Source: Acetivibrio cellulolyticus CD2 | GTDB taxonomy: Bacteria; Bacillota; Clostridia; Acetivibrionales; Acetivibrionaceae | Assembly: GCF_000179595.2 (NCBI RefSeq) | Contig: NZ_JH556657.1 | Location: 478,946-542,945 of the forward strand | Direction of reading: 5' to 3' | DNA: 64,000 nucleotides | Part shown: one piece after another, positions 18,346 to 29,306 of the stretch | Position numbering within the stretch: position 1 is the first letter of the stretch | How the letters are laid out: every line of letters begins with the position of its first letter | Translations under genes and position numbers: made by a program | The notes under the pieces: generated by a model | Database searches by the model: none | Seen by the model: the letters and a program-made list of their open reading frames with translations, nothing else | Told to the model about the DNA's origin: nothing

Positions 18346-21300
18346 ATGCAAGATTACATAAATCTATATTTGATTGCTGTTCTGATTTTATTAGTTTTTA
18401 CCTTTTGGCTAATTTTTTCAAAATCTAAAGATGAAAAGATTAAAATACGTGATGCTTCACTTACAAGTGATGAACTTGAGGCACATGCAAGAGAAATGGC
18501 ATATGATCATGCTGTTTCAAAGAAACTTAATCTGTTTAATTGGCCTGTACCAAGAATGAATGAAAATTATAGATATATTTTATCTGTTTATAAAGCTTTA
18601 AATGAAGATATGCAAAAGGGGATTGGAACAACACCTGCAGCAGAGTGGCTTCTTGATAATTTTTATATTATTGAGGAGCAGGTAAAGGGTGTAAGGAAGG
18701 ATCTGACAAAGGAATATTATTCACGGCTGCCTATGCTGAGATCGGGGCAATTAAAAGGTTATGCAAGAATATATACTGTTGCCCTCGAACTTGTATCACA
18801 TACGGATGGAAGGATTGACGAAAAAGTACTTCTGAACTATATAAATGCATATCAATCCCACAATGTCCTTGCAAATAGGGAATTGTGGGCACTTGCTATA
18901 ATGATTAAGCTTGCATTGATTGAGAATATAAGATATATATGTCAAACAATAGAAGAATCTCAGAATCAAAGGCGTAAGGTTGAAGAGATTCTCTCTGCAG
19001 CAAAATGTGAAGAGGGCATAGATATTAAGAAGCTTATTCAAAACATTGAGGTTGAACTTAAGGGACAGTATCAGGTCAACTCAGCTTTTATTGAGCATTT
19101 GGCTTATAAGCTCAGGAAGATGGGAAGAGCATATTCACACGTTTTACGTCATATTGATGATATTCTTGATATAAACGGAACAAATGTGGATTCTATTACT
19201 CATAAGGAGCATAGTGAGCAGACAGTAAGGAAGGGATCAATAGGAAACTGTATAATTAGCTTGAAATTTATTTCTTCCAGTAATTGGGTGGACATTTTTG
19301 AGGCATTGAGCAAGGTAGAGGATGTTCTTAGGTCTGATCCAAATGGGACATACAATCTAATGGACCTCTCATCAAAGAACTACTATAGAAAGAGAATAGA
19401 AGAGTTAGCTCTTGATTTTGATGTTTCAGAAAAACATGTTGCAAACAAGGTTGTTGATCTGGCAACAAGGGTGTTGGAAAGTATTGAAGATAAAAACAAT
19501 GTAAAATGTAAGAGGGGTTGTCATGTAGGCTACTACATTATTGGAGAGGGATTAAAGGAACTTGAGAAGGAAATTGGCAGTAAAAAAACTTTTGCTAAAA
19601 GAATGGCAGGATTAATAAAAAGAAGTCCATTGACTCTATACATTGGATCAGTAAGTATATTGACTATTTTAATAAGTGCGCTGTTTTCCAGCTATATATT
19701 TAATGGAGTTCCTAAGTTCAAAGGTGTTCTTGCTGCAATCGGTGTTCTGGCTGTATTGGTACCTGCAACTGAAGTTTCAATAAATTTTATTAACTGGATA
19801 TTAAACCATGTATTCAAACCTTCGTTTTTTCCAAGGATTGAACTCAAGGACAGTATACCTAATGAGTATAGTACTATGGTAGTTATTCCTGCATTACTCC
19901 CGGACGAGAAGAGAGCAGTAGAACTGATTAATAATCTTGAGGTATATTATTTGTCAAACCGGGAAAATAACCTGTATTTTGCGCTTGCAGGGGACTATAA
20001 GGATTCTGCCAAAAAGGATATGGAGAATGACGGGAAGATAATTAGTGCAGCTTTAGATAGGATAAAGGAACTAAACAAGAAGTATTGCAAGGATAGTAAT
20101 GATATATTTTACTTCTTTCATAGACATAGGCAGTATAATGACAGGCAAAAAAAATGGATGGGATGGGAGAGAAAAAGAGGTGCTCTTGTTGAGTTTAACG
20201 ATATGCTTTTAGGTTCAAAGAAGACAAGCTATAGCGTAACTTCAACCAATATCTCATTGATCCCTAAGGTAAAATACGTTATTACCCTGGATGCAGACAC
20301 TATTTTACCTTTAGGTACAGCTAAAAAATTAGTAGGAACTATGGTGCATCCATTAAATTTGCCTGAAATAGATGAAGAAAAAGGGATAGTAATCAGTGGC
20401 TATGGACTTATGCAGCCGAGAATAGGTTTTGATATTGAAAGTGTTAATAAATCTCTCTTTTCCAGAATTTTTGCAGGTGAGGAGGGACGGGACCCTTATG
20501 CCAGTGCTGTGTCTGATGTTTACCAGGACTTGTTTGGTGAGGGAATCTTTACAGGTAAAGGTATTTATGATATTGACGTATTTCAAAAATTGTTGGCTAA
20601 TGCAATACCTGAAAACACAGTACTTAGCCATGACCTGCTTGAGGGGTCATACATAAGGGCTGGATTGGTAACCGATTTAGAGCTTATCGACGGATACCCG
20701 TCAAAATATAATTCCTACGCTATGAGACTTCATCGGTGGGTAAGAGGTGATTGGCAGCTTTTGCCATGGCTTAGGAATAATATTAGAAATAGGTCAGGTA
20801 AACTTGTAAAAAATCCATTATCTATGGTATCTAGATGGAAGATAATTGATAACCTCAGAAGAAGCTTGATTGCGCCTTCTCTTATATTGCTTGTTGCCCT
20901 CGGCTTTAGTATATTTCCGGGAAATACAGACTTATGGATTGGAATTTTGCTGTTTATTAACTATTTCCCGTTCATTTTGTCGGGTATAGACTATCTGGTA
21001 TATAAACCGCTTAGAGTTATACTTTCCAGAAGATATACACCGGTTATTTGCGGGTTGAAAGCGGCCTTTTTGCAGATAACATTGCAGTTTTTATTTTTGC
21101 CGTATCAGGCGTATCTTATGGTGAATGCAATAACAATTACTCTAGCTAGAGTGCTTATTACCAAAAGGAATATGCTAGAGTGGGTAACTGCCTTAGATGC
21201 TGAAAAAACCTTAAAGAACTCACTGAAAAGTTATGTAATAAAGATGAGAACAGGTGTAATTGAAGCTATTGTATTGTTGGGAATTGCATTATTGTTTAAG

Positions 21301-24300
21301 CAGCAGTCAGTTATTCCAGCTTTCATAATTTCTGTTGCATGGCTTTTGTCCCCGTTTGTTGCTTACAAGGTAAGCCGTGAAGAGATAAAAACAGTTTATC
21401 CAATAAGCAATGAAGATTTGCTCGAACTTAGAGCAGTTGCCAGAAAGACATGGAGGTACTATGAAGAGTTTGTAAACAATAAGAATAATTATCTTGCACC
21501 GGATAACTACCAGGAAGACCCGCCAAATGGTATTGCATACAGAACATCTCCAACAAATATTGGGCTTGGAATGCTGGCTGCCTTATGTGCAAGGGACTTT
21601 GGTTATATTGGTACCGATGAGATGTATAAGATTGTTAAGAGAACAGTGAGTACCATTGAGAAAATGGACAAGTGGAATGGTCATCTATACAACTGGTATG
21701 ATACACGTACGCTTAATACATTGAGACCAAGGTACATCTCCACTGTTGACAGCGGAAACTTTGTATGCTACCTCATTACTCTAAAAGAGGGGCTTATAGA
21801 GTATTTAAACAGACCTCTTATCGAAAAGGTACTTGTTAATGGAATAAAGGATACAGTCAATCTTAGCGGCAAGGAAACAGATGGAGTGTTCCTGGAAACA
21901 GATGAGCTTGACGACTTTGCTAAAAGCTTTGATGAAACAGGAAGATTTGACTTGGCCTTGTGGAGCAAAGCTTTAGACAGAATTGTACAGAACCAGAGAG
22001 ATAAGGCTAGAAAGATTAATGCCTGGAGCCGTAAAGTTGATTATATGGTGTCAAACTTTAAGGAGGAGTTAAGAAATTACTATTCCTGGAGCTATTTGCT
22101 GTTTGAAGTTCCTGAAGAATTAAAAAATGGATCCCATAAGAATGAAATTGAAAAACCGATAAAAGCTATATTTGACCTGCTGAAGGTTAATGTTGCTCTG
22201 GTAAAATTGCCGGAGCACTACAGGGTGATAAATATCGAGATAGATAAACTTAACAAGAACATTGCAAAAAATAAGGAGAGTAGTTTTGTAAATATAAAAA
22301 ATTGGCTGGACAGATTAAAGCATGAATTGGAAAAGTCGGCTCAAAATGTGGAACAGATTATTTCTAATTATCGATATTTAATTGACAGGATTGATAAAAT
22401 ATCCTGCGAAACAGAGTTTATTCATTTATATGACAATAAGAAGCAGCTTTTTTCAATAGGTTACAATATCGAAGAAAACAGTCTCACCAATTCATACTAT
22501 GATTTGCTTGCATCCGAAGCTAGACAGACGAGTTATATCGCTATTGCAAGAGGCGAAGTAGACGCACAGCATTGGTTCAAATTAGGGAGGACTCTTACCC
22601 GCATAGACCGCTATAAAGGTATGATTTCATGGAGTGGAACAATGTTTGAATATCTGATGCCTTTGCTTATAATGAAAAGTGTAAAAAACACTTTATTGGA
22701 TGAGACCTATTCGTTTGTTTTAAGGAGTCAGAAAAAATATGCAAAGCAGAGAAATGTTCCGTGGGGAACATCCGAGTCGGGATTTTATTCTTTTGATATA
22801 AAGCTTGATTATCAGTATAAGGCATTTGGAGTTCCGTGGCTTGGACTAAAAAGAGGATTGGCAGAAGATATGGTGGTAGCACCGTACTCTACTATGCTTG
22901 CTTTGCCGGTTGACCCGCATGATTCCGTCAGAAATCTAAAGAAATTGGCGGCAGAGGGAGCAAATGGACCCTATGGATACTATGAAGCGATTGATTATAC
23001 ACCTGAAAGGCTGCCAATCGGCTCTAAATACGGTATTGTAAAGAGTTATATGGCTCACCATCAGGGAATGAGCATACTGGCTCTAAATAACTATTTAAAT
23101 GGAAATATAATGCAGAGGCGTTTCCATAATGACCCCGTAGTCGATGCAGCTAAACTGCTTCTTCAGGAAAAGGTACCGACGAATATTCTCTTTACAAAGG
23201 AGAATAAGGAGAGAATACTGCCATTTACTGATGTAACCTTTGATGTAGAAGATTCCTACAGAGAATACGATATGCCGGACTATGTTTTACCTAAGGCCCA
23301 TATTTTATCAAATGGAAGCTACTCTGTAATGCTTACCGATAGGGGAACTGGATACAGCAGGAGTAATTTGTTTGATGTTACAAGGTGGAGAGAAGATATT
23401 ACCCTTGATAATTACGGAGTATTTTTTTATGTAAGGAATACCAACACTAATGAAGTCTGGTCTTCTGCCTATGCTCCTGTAAGCAAGCGACCTGATAAGT
23501 ATAAGGTGACATTTACTTCAGGGATGGCAAAATACCATAGAAAGGACGGAGACATTGACACAGTTACCGAAGTAGTTGTTAGTTCCGGTGACAATGCAGA
23601 AATAAGGCGAGTAACTTTTGTAAACCATGGAAGTGAAGCTTGTGTGCTGGAGGTCAGCAGTTATTTTGAACTTGTTTTGACACAGCATGGAGCGGATGTT
23701 GCTCATCCTGCATTCAGTAATCTTTTTATAAGAACGCAGTTTATTCCAGAATTAAACTGTCTTATAGCCAGCAGAAGACCGAGGTCAGAAAATGATAAAA
23801 CAATGTGGGCAGTAAATGTACTGACTTTGGAAGGAGAGGCTTTAGGAGGGATACAATATGAAACAGACAGGTTCAAGTTTATTGGAAGAGGTCGGGATGT
23901 ATCAGATCCTCAGGCCCTAGAACCAAGTAAACCTCTTTCAAACTCGGTTGGTGCTGTTTTAGACCCTATAATGGGGATACGCTATATGATAAGAATAGAT
24001 CCGGGAAAGACTGCAAAACTAAATTTCATAGTTGCTTTAGCTGAAAGTCGTGAAGCAGTATTGGAAATAGCATCCAAATACTCAAATCATGACATAATCC
24101 CAGAGGAATTTAATCTTGCAGCAACAAGAAGCCGTGTGGAAGCCAGGTATTTGAATCTTAAGACTTCAGAGATTGAGTTTTATCAGGAATTGATTTCTCA
24201 TATTTTGTTTATAAGTCCTGCGCAAAGGCTCAGGCAGGAGTGCATTATCAATAATACCAAAGGCCAGCCAGCATTGTGGCCGTATGGTATATCCGGAGAT

Positions 24301-27114
24301 ATACCAATAGTTTTGGTGAAATTGGAAAAGACCGATGAAATTGATATAATTTACGAAATATTAAAGGCTCATGAATACTGGAAATATAAAAACCTGAAAG
24401 TAGACCTGGTAATACTTAATGAGGAGGAAAACAGCTATACAAATCCGCTGAATGGTCTTATAGCAGATATCCTCTCTGCAAGCCATGCCCATGATATGAT
24501 AAATAAACCTGGGGGAGTATTTGTCTTAAGAGAGAGTAATCTTCCTAAGGAAGATGTTAATCTGATTTGTGCGGCAGCAAGGATAGTACTCAGCGGTAAT
24601 GCCGGGGATTTGAAGGAGCAGCTAAACGTTAAGTTAGACAATAAATTGCCTGAATTAAAGGTATATAAGGAAGTGCCTAAAGAATATGATCACAAGTCAG
24701 GTGAGGAGGTGGACCTGCAATTTTATAATGGTATTGGAGGTTTTAATAAAGATGGAAAGGAATATGAGATTTTTTTGAAAAATGGTGCTAGTACTCCTTT
24801 ACCATGGTCAAACGTAATATCTAATCCCAAATTTGGATTTCTGGTTACAGAGTCAGGTTCAGGATATACATGGCATGAAAACAGCAGGGAGAACAAGCTG
24901 ACTCCATGGTCAAACGATCCTGTATCTGATACACCGGGTGAGATAATCTATCTTTCTGACGATGCGACCGGAGAAATATGGAACATTACTCCGCTTCCTA
25001 TACGTGAAAACGGCACGTATACAGTTATACATGGATTTGGATATAGTATATTCAGGCATTCGGCGCATGGATTCGAGCAGGAATTAACTCAGTTTGTACC
25101 TGTAAATGAAAATATAAAGCTTAGTCTGGTAAAATTAAAAAATGTATCTGATTCTTCGAGAGTAATCAGTTTATACTATTATATCAGACCGGTACTTGGT
25201 GTGAATGATCAAGTGACAGCTTCACATATAAGTACCCAAAAGCATGAATCCGGCGCAATACTTATAAGAAACACATATAATGAGGAGTTTTATGGAAGAG
25301 TGGCTTTTGTTGATACTTCTGCAAAGGAAAGAACTTTTACCTGTGACAGGAAGGAATTTTTCGGAGGAAGTACTCTCTCAGATCCACCCGGAATAAGGAG
25401 GGCTAAACTAACTGAAACAGCAGGGGCTGGGTTTGACCCCTGTACAGTTATATGCTCTGTTCTTAGTTTTAAGCCTGGGGAGGAAAAAGAGATTGTTTTT
25501 ACGTTAGGTGAAGAAAAGAGTATTAAGACTGCGGAAGCATTGATTTTTAAATATAGAAAAAAAGATGAGGTAAAAAAGGCTCTTAAAGAAGTGGAGAAGT
25601 TTTGGAAGGAAAAGCTGGAAAGTCTCCAGTTTTCTACTCCAGATAGAGCCATGGATTATATGCTCAACGGATGGCTGTTATATCAAGCCCTATCATGTAG
25701 AATGTGGACCAGGACAGGATTTTATCAATCCGGTGGAGCATATGGATTCAGAGATCAATTGCAGGATTGTCTTTCAATTGCTCATATAATGCCGGAAATT
25801 ACCAGGGAGCAGATCCTTCTGCATTCAAAGCACCAGTTCGTTGAAGGTGATGTGCAGCACTGGTGGCACGAAGAAAAGTACAAAGGCACAAGGACAAGAT
25901 TTTCAGATGACCTCTTATGGATGCCGTATGTTGCTGCTGAGTATATAAGAATTACCGGTGATACAGATATACTAAAGGTAGAGACGCCATTTCTGGAAGA
26001 TGAGCCGCTGAAGGATTTTGAAGATGAGAGCTACAGGGTTCCTAGAATTTCGAACCAGATATCATCAATATATGACCACTGCATAAGAGCTATTGAAAGG
26101 TCTTTAAAATTCGGGGACCACGGCATTCCGTTAATTGGCTCGGGAGACTGGAATGATGGTATGAATACGGTTGGAAACAAGGGCAGGGGAGAAAGTGTAT
26201 GGTTGGGATGGTTTTTGTACTCAATACTTATGAAATTTGCACCTATATGCAGGGATATGGGAGAAGAAGACCGTGCCGAGAGGTATATATCAATTGCAAA
26301 AGATATCGCTAGATCTATTGAAGAGAATGCATGGGATGGCAACTGGTATAGAAGAGCATACTTTGACAATGGACATCCACTTGGTTCCATTCAAAATAGT
26401 GAATGTCAGATTGATTCTCTTGCACAATCATGGGCAGTTATATCGGGTGCAGGCGACAGGGATAGAATAAACACAGCAATGAATGCTCTGGAAAATTACC
26501 TTATCAAGAGGGATGAAGGACTTATAAAATTGCTTACTCCACCCTTTGACGAAGGTGATTTGGAACCGGGGTATATAAAAAGTTATGTTCCTGGAGTACG
26601 TGAAAATGGAGGTCAGTATACCCATGCAGCCTCCTGGGTTGTTATGGCAGTTGCTCTTTTGGGAGATGGGGATAAAGCTTCAGAATTATTTGGACTGCTA
26701 AATCCTATAAATCATGCAAAAACCTACATGGAATACTCCAAATACAAGGTAGAACCATATGTGTTGGCCGCTGATGTCTACTCGGTAGAACCTCATACCG
26801 GCAGAGGCGGTTGGACCTGGTATACCGGAGCTGCTGGCTGGATGTACAGGGTAGGCATGGAATACATTCTGGGATTTAAAAAGAACGGAGATGGTCTGTC
26901 AATTGACCCATGCATTCCAAAAGGGTGGACCGGATTTGATATTAAATACAAGTATAAGGACACTTTCTACCGTATTGCAGTAAAAAACCCTGATGGGGTA
27001 AACAAAGGCATCAGAAAGATTATTGTAGATGAAAAGGAACTTAATAGAAGCATCATTGAGCTTATTGATGATAAAAAGGAGCATAGTGTGGAAGTGATTA
27101 TGGGAAGGGAGTAA
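18346..27114 (+). CDS. Giant cyclic-glucan-synthase-like protein (GT84 + glycoamylase-like + GH94)
   Basis: A 2,922-aa membrane protein, close in length to the NdvB/ChvB/Cgs cyclic beta-1,2-glucan synthases. An N-terminal helix (about 7-25) and helices near 440-500, 855-920 and 975-1010 flank a GT84 domain. That domain has DADTILPLG (about 648-656), HDLLEGSYIRAG (about 761) and HRWVRGDWQLLPW (about 795). A glycoamylase-like domain follows (about 1400-1580; GTSESGFYSFD, SYMAHHQGMS). Then come two beta-sandwich units and a C-terminal GH94 phosphorylase-type catalytic region with GSGDWNDGMN near 2600, where the family's catalytic Asp sits. By homology it makes, cyclises and trims a beta-glucan. 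The product in a Gram-positive cellulolytic host is unknown. AGGAG precedes the ATG. Confidence 0.92.
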   Translation: MQDYINLYLIAVLILLVFTFWLIFSKSKDEKIKIRDASLTSDELEAHAREMAYDHAVSKKLNLFNWPVPRMNENYRYILSVYKALNEDMQKGIGTTPAAEWLLDNFYIIEEQVKGVRKDLTKEYYSRLPMLRSGQLKGYARIYTVALELVSHTDGRIDEKVLLNYINAYQSHNVLANRELWALAIMIKLALIENIRYICQTIEESQNQRRKVEEILSAAKCEEGIDIKKLIQNIEVELKGQYQVNSAFIEHLAYKLRKMGRAYSHVLRHIDDILDINGTNVDSITHKEHSEQTVRKGSIGNCIISLKFISSSNWVDIFEALSKVEDVLRSDPNGTYNLMDLSSKNYYRKRIEELALDFDVSEKHVANKVVDLATRVLESIEDKNNVKCKRGCHVGYYIIGEGLKELEKEIGSKKTFAKRMAGLIKRSPLTLYIGSVSILTILISALFSSYIFNGVPKFKGVLAAIGVLAVLVPATEVSINFINWILNHVFKPSFFPRIELKDSIPNEYSTMVVIPALLPDEKRAVELINNLEVYYLSNRENNLYFALAGDYKDSAKKDMENDGKIISAALDRIKELNKKYCKDSNDIFYFFHRHRQYNDRQKKWMGWERKRGALVEFNDMLLGSKKTSYSVTSTNISLIPKVKYVITLDADTILPLGTAKKLVGTMVHPLNLPEIDEEKGIVISGYGLMQPRIGFDIESVNKSLFSRIFAGEEGRDPYASAVSDVYQDLFGEGIFTGKGIYDIDVFQKLLANAIPENTVLSHDLLEGSYIRAGLVTDLELIDGYPSKYNSYAMRLHRWVRGDWQLLPWLRNNIRNRSGKLVKNPLSMVSRWKIIDNLRRSLIAPSLILLVALGFSIFPGNTDLWIGILLFINYFPFILSGIDYLVYKPLRVILSRRYTPVICGLKAAFLQITLQFLFLPYQAYLMVNAITITLARVLITKRNMLEWVTALDAEKTLKNSLKSYVIKMRTGVIEAIVLLGIALLFKQQSVIPAFIISVAWLLSPFVAYKVSREEIKTVYPISNEDLLELRAVARKTWRYYEEFVNNKNNYLAPDNYQEDPPNGIAYRTSPTNIGLGMLAALCARDFGYIGTDEMYKIVKRTVSTIEKMDKWNGHLYNWYDTRTLNTLRPRYISTVDSGNFVCYLITLKEGLIEYLNRPLIEKVLVNGIKDTVNLSGKETDGVFLETDELDDFAKSFDETGRFDLALWSKALDRIVQNQRDKARKINAWSRKVDYMVSNFKEELRNYYSWSYLLFEVPEELKNGSHKNEIEKPIKAIFDLLKVNVALVKLPEHYRVINIEIDKLNKNIAKNKESSFVNIKNWLDRLKHELEKSAQNVEQIISNYRYLIDRIDKISCETEFIHLYDNKKQLFSIGYNIEENSLTNSYYDLLASEARQTSYIAIARGEVDAQHWFKLGRTLTRIDRYKGMISWSGTMFEYLMPLLIMKSVKNTLLDETYSFVLRSQKKYAKQRNVPWGTSESGFYSFDIKLDYQYKAFGVPWLGLKRGLAEDMVVAPYSTMLALPVDPHDSVRNLKKLAAEGANGPYGYYEAIDYTPERLPIGSKYGIVKSYMAHHQGMSILALNNYLNGNIMQRRFHNDPVVDAAKLLLQEKVPTNILFTKENKERILPFTDVTFDVEDSYREYDMPDYVLPKAHILSNGSYSVMLTDRGTGYSRSNLFDVTRWREDITLDNYGVFFYVRNTNTNEVWSSAYAPVSKRPDKYKVTFTSGMAKYHRKDGDIDTVTEVVVSSGDNAEIRRVTFVNHGSEACVLEVSSYFELVLTQHGADVAHPAFSNLFIRTQFIPELNCLIASRRPRSENDKTMWAVNVLTLEGEALGGIQYETDRFKFIGRGRDVSDPQALEPSKPLSNSVGAVLDPIMGIRYMIRIDPGKTAKLNFIVALAESREAVLEIASKYSNHDIIPEEFNLAATRSRVEARYLNLKTSEIEFYQELISHILFISPAQRLRQECIINNTKGQPALWPYGISGDIPIVLVKLEKTDEIDIIYEILKAHEYWKYKNLKVDLVILNEEENSYTNPLNGLIADILSASHAHDMINKPGGVFVLRESNLPKEDVNLICAAARIVLSGNAGDLKEQLNVKLDNKLPELKVYKEVPKEYDHKSGEEVDLQFYNGIGGFNKDGKEYEIFLKNGASTPLPWSNVISNPKFGFLVTESGSGYTWHENSRENKLTPWSNDPVSDTPGEIIYLSDDATGEIWNITPLPIRENGTYTVIHGFGYSIFRHSAHGFEQELTQFVPVNENIKLSLVKLKNVSDSSRVISLYYYIRPVLGVNDQVTASHISTQKHESGAILIRNTYNEEFYGRVAFVDTSAKERTFTCDRKEFFGGSTLSDPPGIRRAKLTETAGAGFDPCTVICSVLSFKPGEEKEIVFTLGEEKSIKTAEALIFKYRKKDEVKKALKEVEKFWKEKLESLQFSTPDRAMDYMLNGWLLYQALSCRMWTRTGFYQSGGAYGFRDQLQDCLSIAHIMPEITREQILLHSKHQFVEGDVQHWWHEEKYKGTRTRFSDDLLWMPYVAAEYIRITGDTDILKVETPFLEDEPLKDFEDESYRVPRISNQISSIYDHCIRAIERSLKFGDHGIPLIGSGDWNDGMNTVGNKGRGESVWLGWFLYSILMKFAPICRDMGEEDRAERYISIAKDIARSIEENAWDGNWYRRAYFDNGHPLGSIQNSECQIDSLAQSWAVISGAGDRDRINTAMNALENYLIKRDEGLIKLLTPPFDEGDLEPGYIKSYVPGVRENGGQYTHAASWVVMAVALLGDGDKASELFGLLNPINHAKTYMEYSKYKVEPYVLAADVYSVEPHTGRGGWTWYTGAAGWMYRVGMEYILGFKKNGDGLSIDPCIPKGWTGFDIKYKYKDTFYRIAVKNPDGVNKGIRKIIVDEKELNRSIIELIDDKKEHSVEVIMGRE

Positions 27115-27218
27115 TAGGCGAAAGTATAGTGTTAGGTACTTTCTTGTGGACATCATGAATAAATTTAATTATAATGAAAATGGTATTTTCTATAATATTA
27201 TCAGTCAAGGGGGTTAAT

Positions 27219-28082
27219 ATGAAATATTTAGAGAAAGCATTTAATTTTTTTGGTAAGTATTATTTATTAGCGATACCGCTATTTATTGCAATTGTTATAC
27301 CATCTATTATAGGCGTTGCTTTAGGTTTGCCGCAGAAAACGAAGGAGTTAAGCGATTTAATAACACAAAACCCTGCAATGTTCCAGAGTAATCCTTGGGA
27401 ATATATGGGGGTGTCCCAATCGTTGTTTCCTATATATGGCATTATGAGTGTTGCATCCTTTATTCTAATGATAATTGCTTACCCATCAACTTATGGTATG
27501 GTAAGCAAAGCATTGTCCACTGGCAATGCAGATTTGGGTGACTTTTTACCGGAATTGAAAAAAAACATCGGAAAGTATATCCTATATGGATTAAGCTTAC
27601 TGGCGATATATTTTGGTATAGGGATTGCTGCAACGATATTATTCGTAATTCTTGGAGTTGTTACAGTAGCATCAAGAGTTATTGGAATTCTTTTAATAGT
27701 TTTGTTTGTTTTAGCATTTATTGCATTTCTTTTAGCTTTTGCATTTTTAACTGCTTTGTGGTTCGCATCTATGGTTGATGATGGACTAGGTGTTGTTGAT
27801 GGTTTTAAAAAGTCATTTTCAGTGGCGAAATCATATTTTTGGTCTATAGTAGGAATATCGTTATTGGTTTGGATAGGAAGTGCATTTGGAGGCGGTATTT
27901 TATCAGGAATTTTTTCTTTCATTCCGGTTATCTCATATACTTTTTCATCAGGTGTGTCAGCTTTGGCTCAATTTATACTTATAGTGTTTTATTTTGAAGT
28001 TTACAGAGACAAGACAGGTAAGAATGATTATATGGTTGAAAACCAAAACCCTATTTCTGAAACTCCAGGTGATTACCTCTAA
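27219..28082 (+). CDS. Multi-pass membrane protein of unknown function
   Basis: A 287-aa protein with about six hydrophobic helices. The ATG at 27219 has AAGGGGG six bases upstream; an in-frame ATG at 27174-27179 lacks a site. N-terminus MKYLEKAFNFFGKYYLLAIPLF; a hydrophilic loop near residues 40-70; then paired helices and a conserved-looking VDGFKKSFSVAKSYFWSIVG segment typical of stress- or envelope-associated integral membrane families. No catalytic motif is visible. It follows the glucan synthase by about 100 bases and could be cotranscribed. Confidence 0.7.
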   Translation: MKYLEKAFNFFGKYYLLAIPLFIAIVIPSIIGVALGLPQKTKELSDLITQNPAMFQSNPWEYMGVSQSLFPIYGIMSVASFILMIIAYPSTYGMVSKALSTGNADLGDFLPELKKNIGKYILYGLSLLAIYFGIGIAATILFVILGVVTVASRVIGILLIVLFVLAFIAFLLAFAFLTALWFASMVDDGLGVVDGFKKSFSVAKSYFWSIVGISLLVWIGSAFGGGILSGIFSFIPVISYTFSSGVSALAQFILIVFYFEVYRDKTGKNDYMVENQNPISETPGDYL

Positions 28083-28096
28083 TTTATTTATATAAA

Positions 28097-28125
28097 AATC
28101 ACGGTGGTATCTACCACTATGATTT
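28097..28125 (+). terminator. Imperfect hairpin after the membrane protein gene
   Basis: AAATCA-GTGGTA pairs with TACCAC-TGATTT, with a two-base internal loop on each side. No long T-run follows. Confidence 0.45.
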
Positions 28126-28161
28126 CAGGACACTTGCTTCAAAAAATTCTTCGAAATTGTG

Positions 28162-28195
28162 AATCGGCTAATCACTATTGGTTAGCCGATTTTCT
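28162..28195. terminator. Bidirectional terminator overlapping the end of the gluzincin gene
   Basis: AATCGGCTAA (28162-28171) pairs with TTAGCCGATT (28182-28191), with TTTCT after it on the plus strand. The stop codon of the minus-strand gene lies in the loop. Confidence 0.7.
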
Positions 28196-29278
28196 ATACT
28201 CAGCAATTAACAGGTCAACCATTCTTCCGTAACTTTTTACTCCATCCTCTTGCCTGTTTGCTTTAAGATAAGTATCATTTACTGATGAGGAGAAATCCTG
28301 TACAGGTGTTTCATATTTTCGCCAGTATTGATTTATTGCATTAAGGTCTCTTATTATTCCTTCTGAGTAGTTGCTTCTGAGTTCAGAATAGCTAGTGGCA
28401 TCATTTTCATAGAGGGCATTGGAGGTGTAGATTAAAGCATATAACATTCCTGAATATTGAAAATCCTTATCGGGATGATATCTACAGGCAATATAAGATA
28501 TGTAATTTGCTTCGTCTTCTCTTGAAAAGCCTCTCTGATGTGCCATTTCATGGCAAGCTGTAAAAGGGAATGGAGCGTCAAGTATAGATGTATTTACATT
28601 TGCTTCTCCGGTAAAGGGCGAATATATGCCTTCTATGCCTAGATAGGACATAACTTCAGATAAAAGAACGCCTTTAGGTCTGGCATAAATTCCTTTAAAC
28701 TCAGGATACGCTTTAGCAGCGTTTTCATACCCCTTATATGCGCGTTTTAATGCGTCTTGTTTACCTGCTGGAAGTGTCATTACACCATTCTCATCTTCGC
28801 TTACGTATTTTCTGAGCTCATTAGCCTGGGTTGCTAGTCTTTTACATACACTTGCAAGTTCCTCAACTGATGCCGGTTGAATGTCCAGTCCTGCTATTTG
28901 AGAAAAAGGGACCCTTTGGTAGTTTAATCCCCATATGACAACGAAGGAAAAATATAATATACTGATAAAGGCCACAATATTGATAAGCGAATCAAGAAAA
29001 AGCTGTTTTGCTTGGCGGGGTGTTTTGAAAAGTTTGATTATTAGATGAATAAATTTTGATATTACTAGTACAATTAAGCCAATTAGAAGTATTTCAGCCA
29101 GGGAAAAGGGAAAAAGTCCTGAAATAAGGTTCAGTGGAGCGGCAATAATTCTGTAAATTCCTGAGGAATATACTCTTTCAACCAATGCTAAAGATAATGT
29201 TGAAAGGTAAACCAGTATAATGCCTAATGGTATAAGAAGTACGAAACACAATTTTTTAAAGCTCTTTTTTAGTCCCAT
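28175..29278 (-). CDS. DUF3810-type membrane zinc metallopeptidase-like protein
   Basis: A 367-aa protein with about three N-terminal membrane helices (about 10-30, 58-78, 90-115) and an extracytoplasmic C-terminal domain. That domain carries a gluzincin-type motif, CHEMAHQRGFSREDEANY at about residues 239-256: HExxH plus a downstream Glu in EDEAN, as expected for a zinc peptidase. The pattern matches the DUF3810 family; its substrate is not known. It lies downstream of aat with a 28-base gap on the same strand, so it may be the last gene of the clpS-clpA-aat transcript. Confidence 0.85.
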   Translation of the reverse strand: MGLKKSFKKLCFVLLIPLGIILVYLSTLSLALVERVYSSGIYRIIAAPLNLISGLFPFSLAEILLIGLIVLVISKFIHLIIKLFKTPRQAKQLFLDSLINIVAFISILYFSFVVIWGLNYQRVPFSQIAGLDIQPASVEELASVCKRLATQANELRKYVSEDENGVMTLPAGKQDALKRAYKGYENAAKAYPEFKGIYARPKGVLLSEVMSYLGIEGIYSPFTGEANVNTSILDAPFPFTACHEMAHQRGFSREDEANYISYIACRYHPDKDFQYSGMLYALIYTSNALYENDATSYSELRSNYSEGIIRDLNAINQYWRKYETPVQDFSSSVNDTYLKANRQEDGVKSYGRMVDLLIAEYRKSANQ

Positions 29279-29306
29279 TATACACCATCCTTACTCAATT
29301 TGAATT

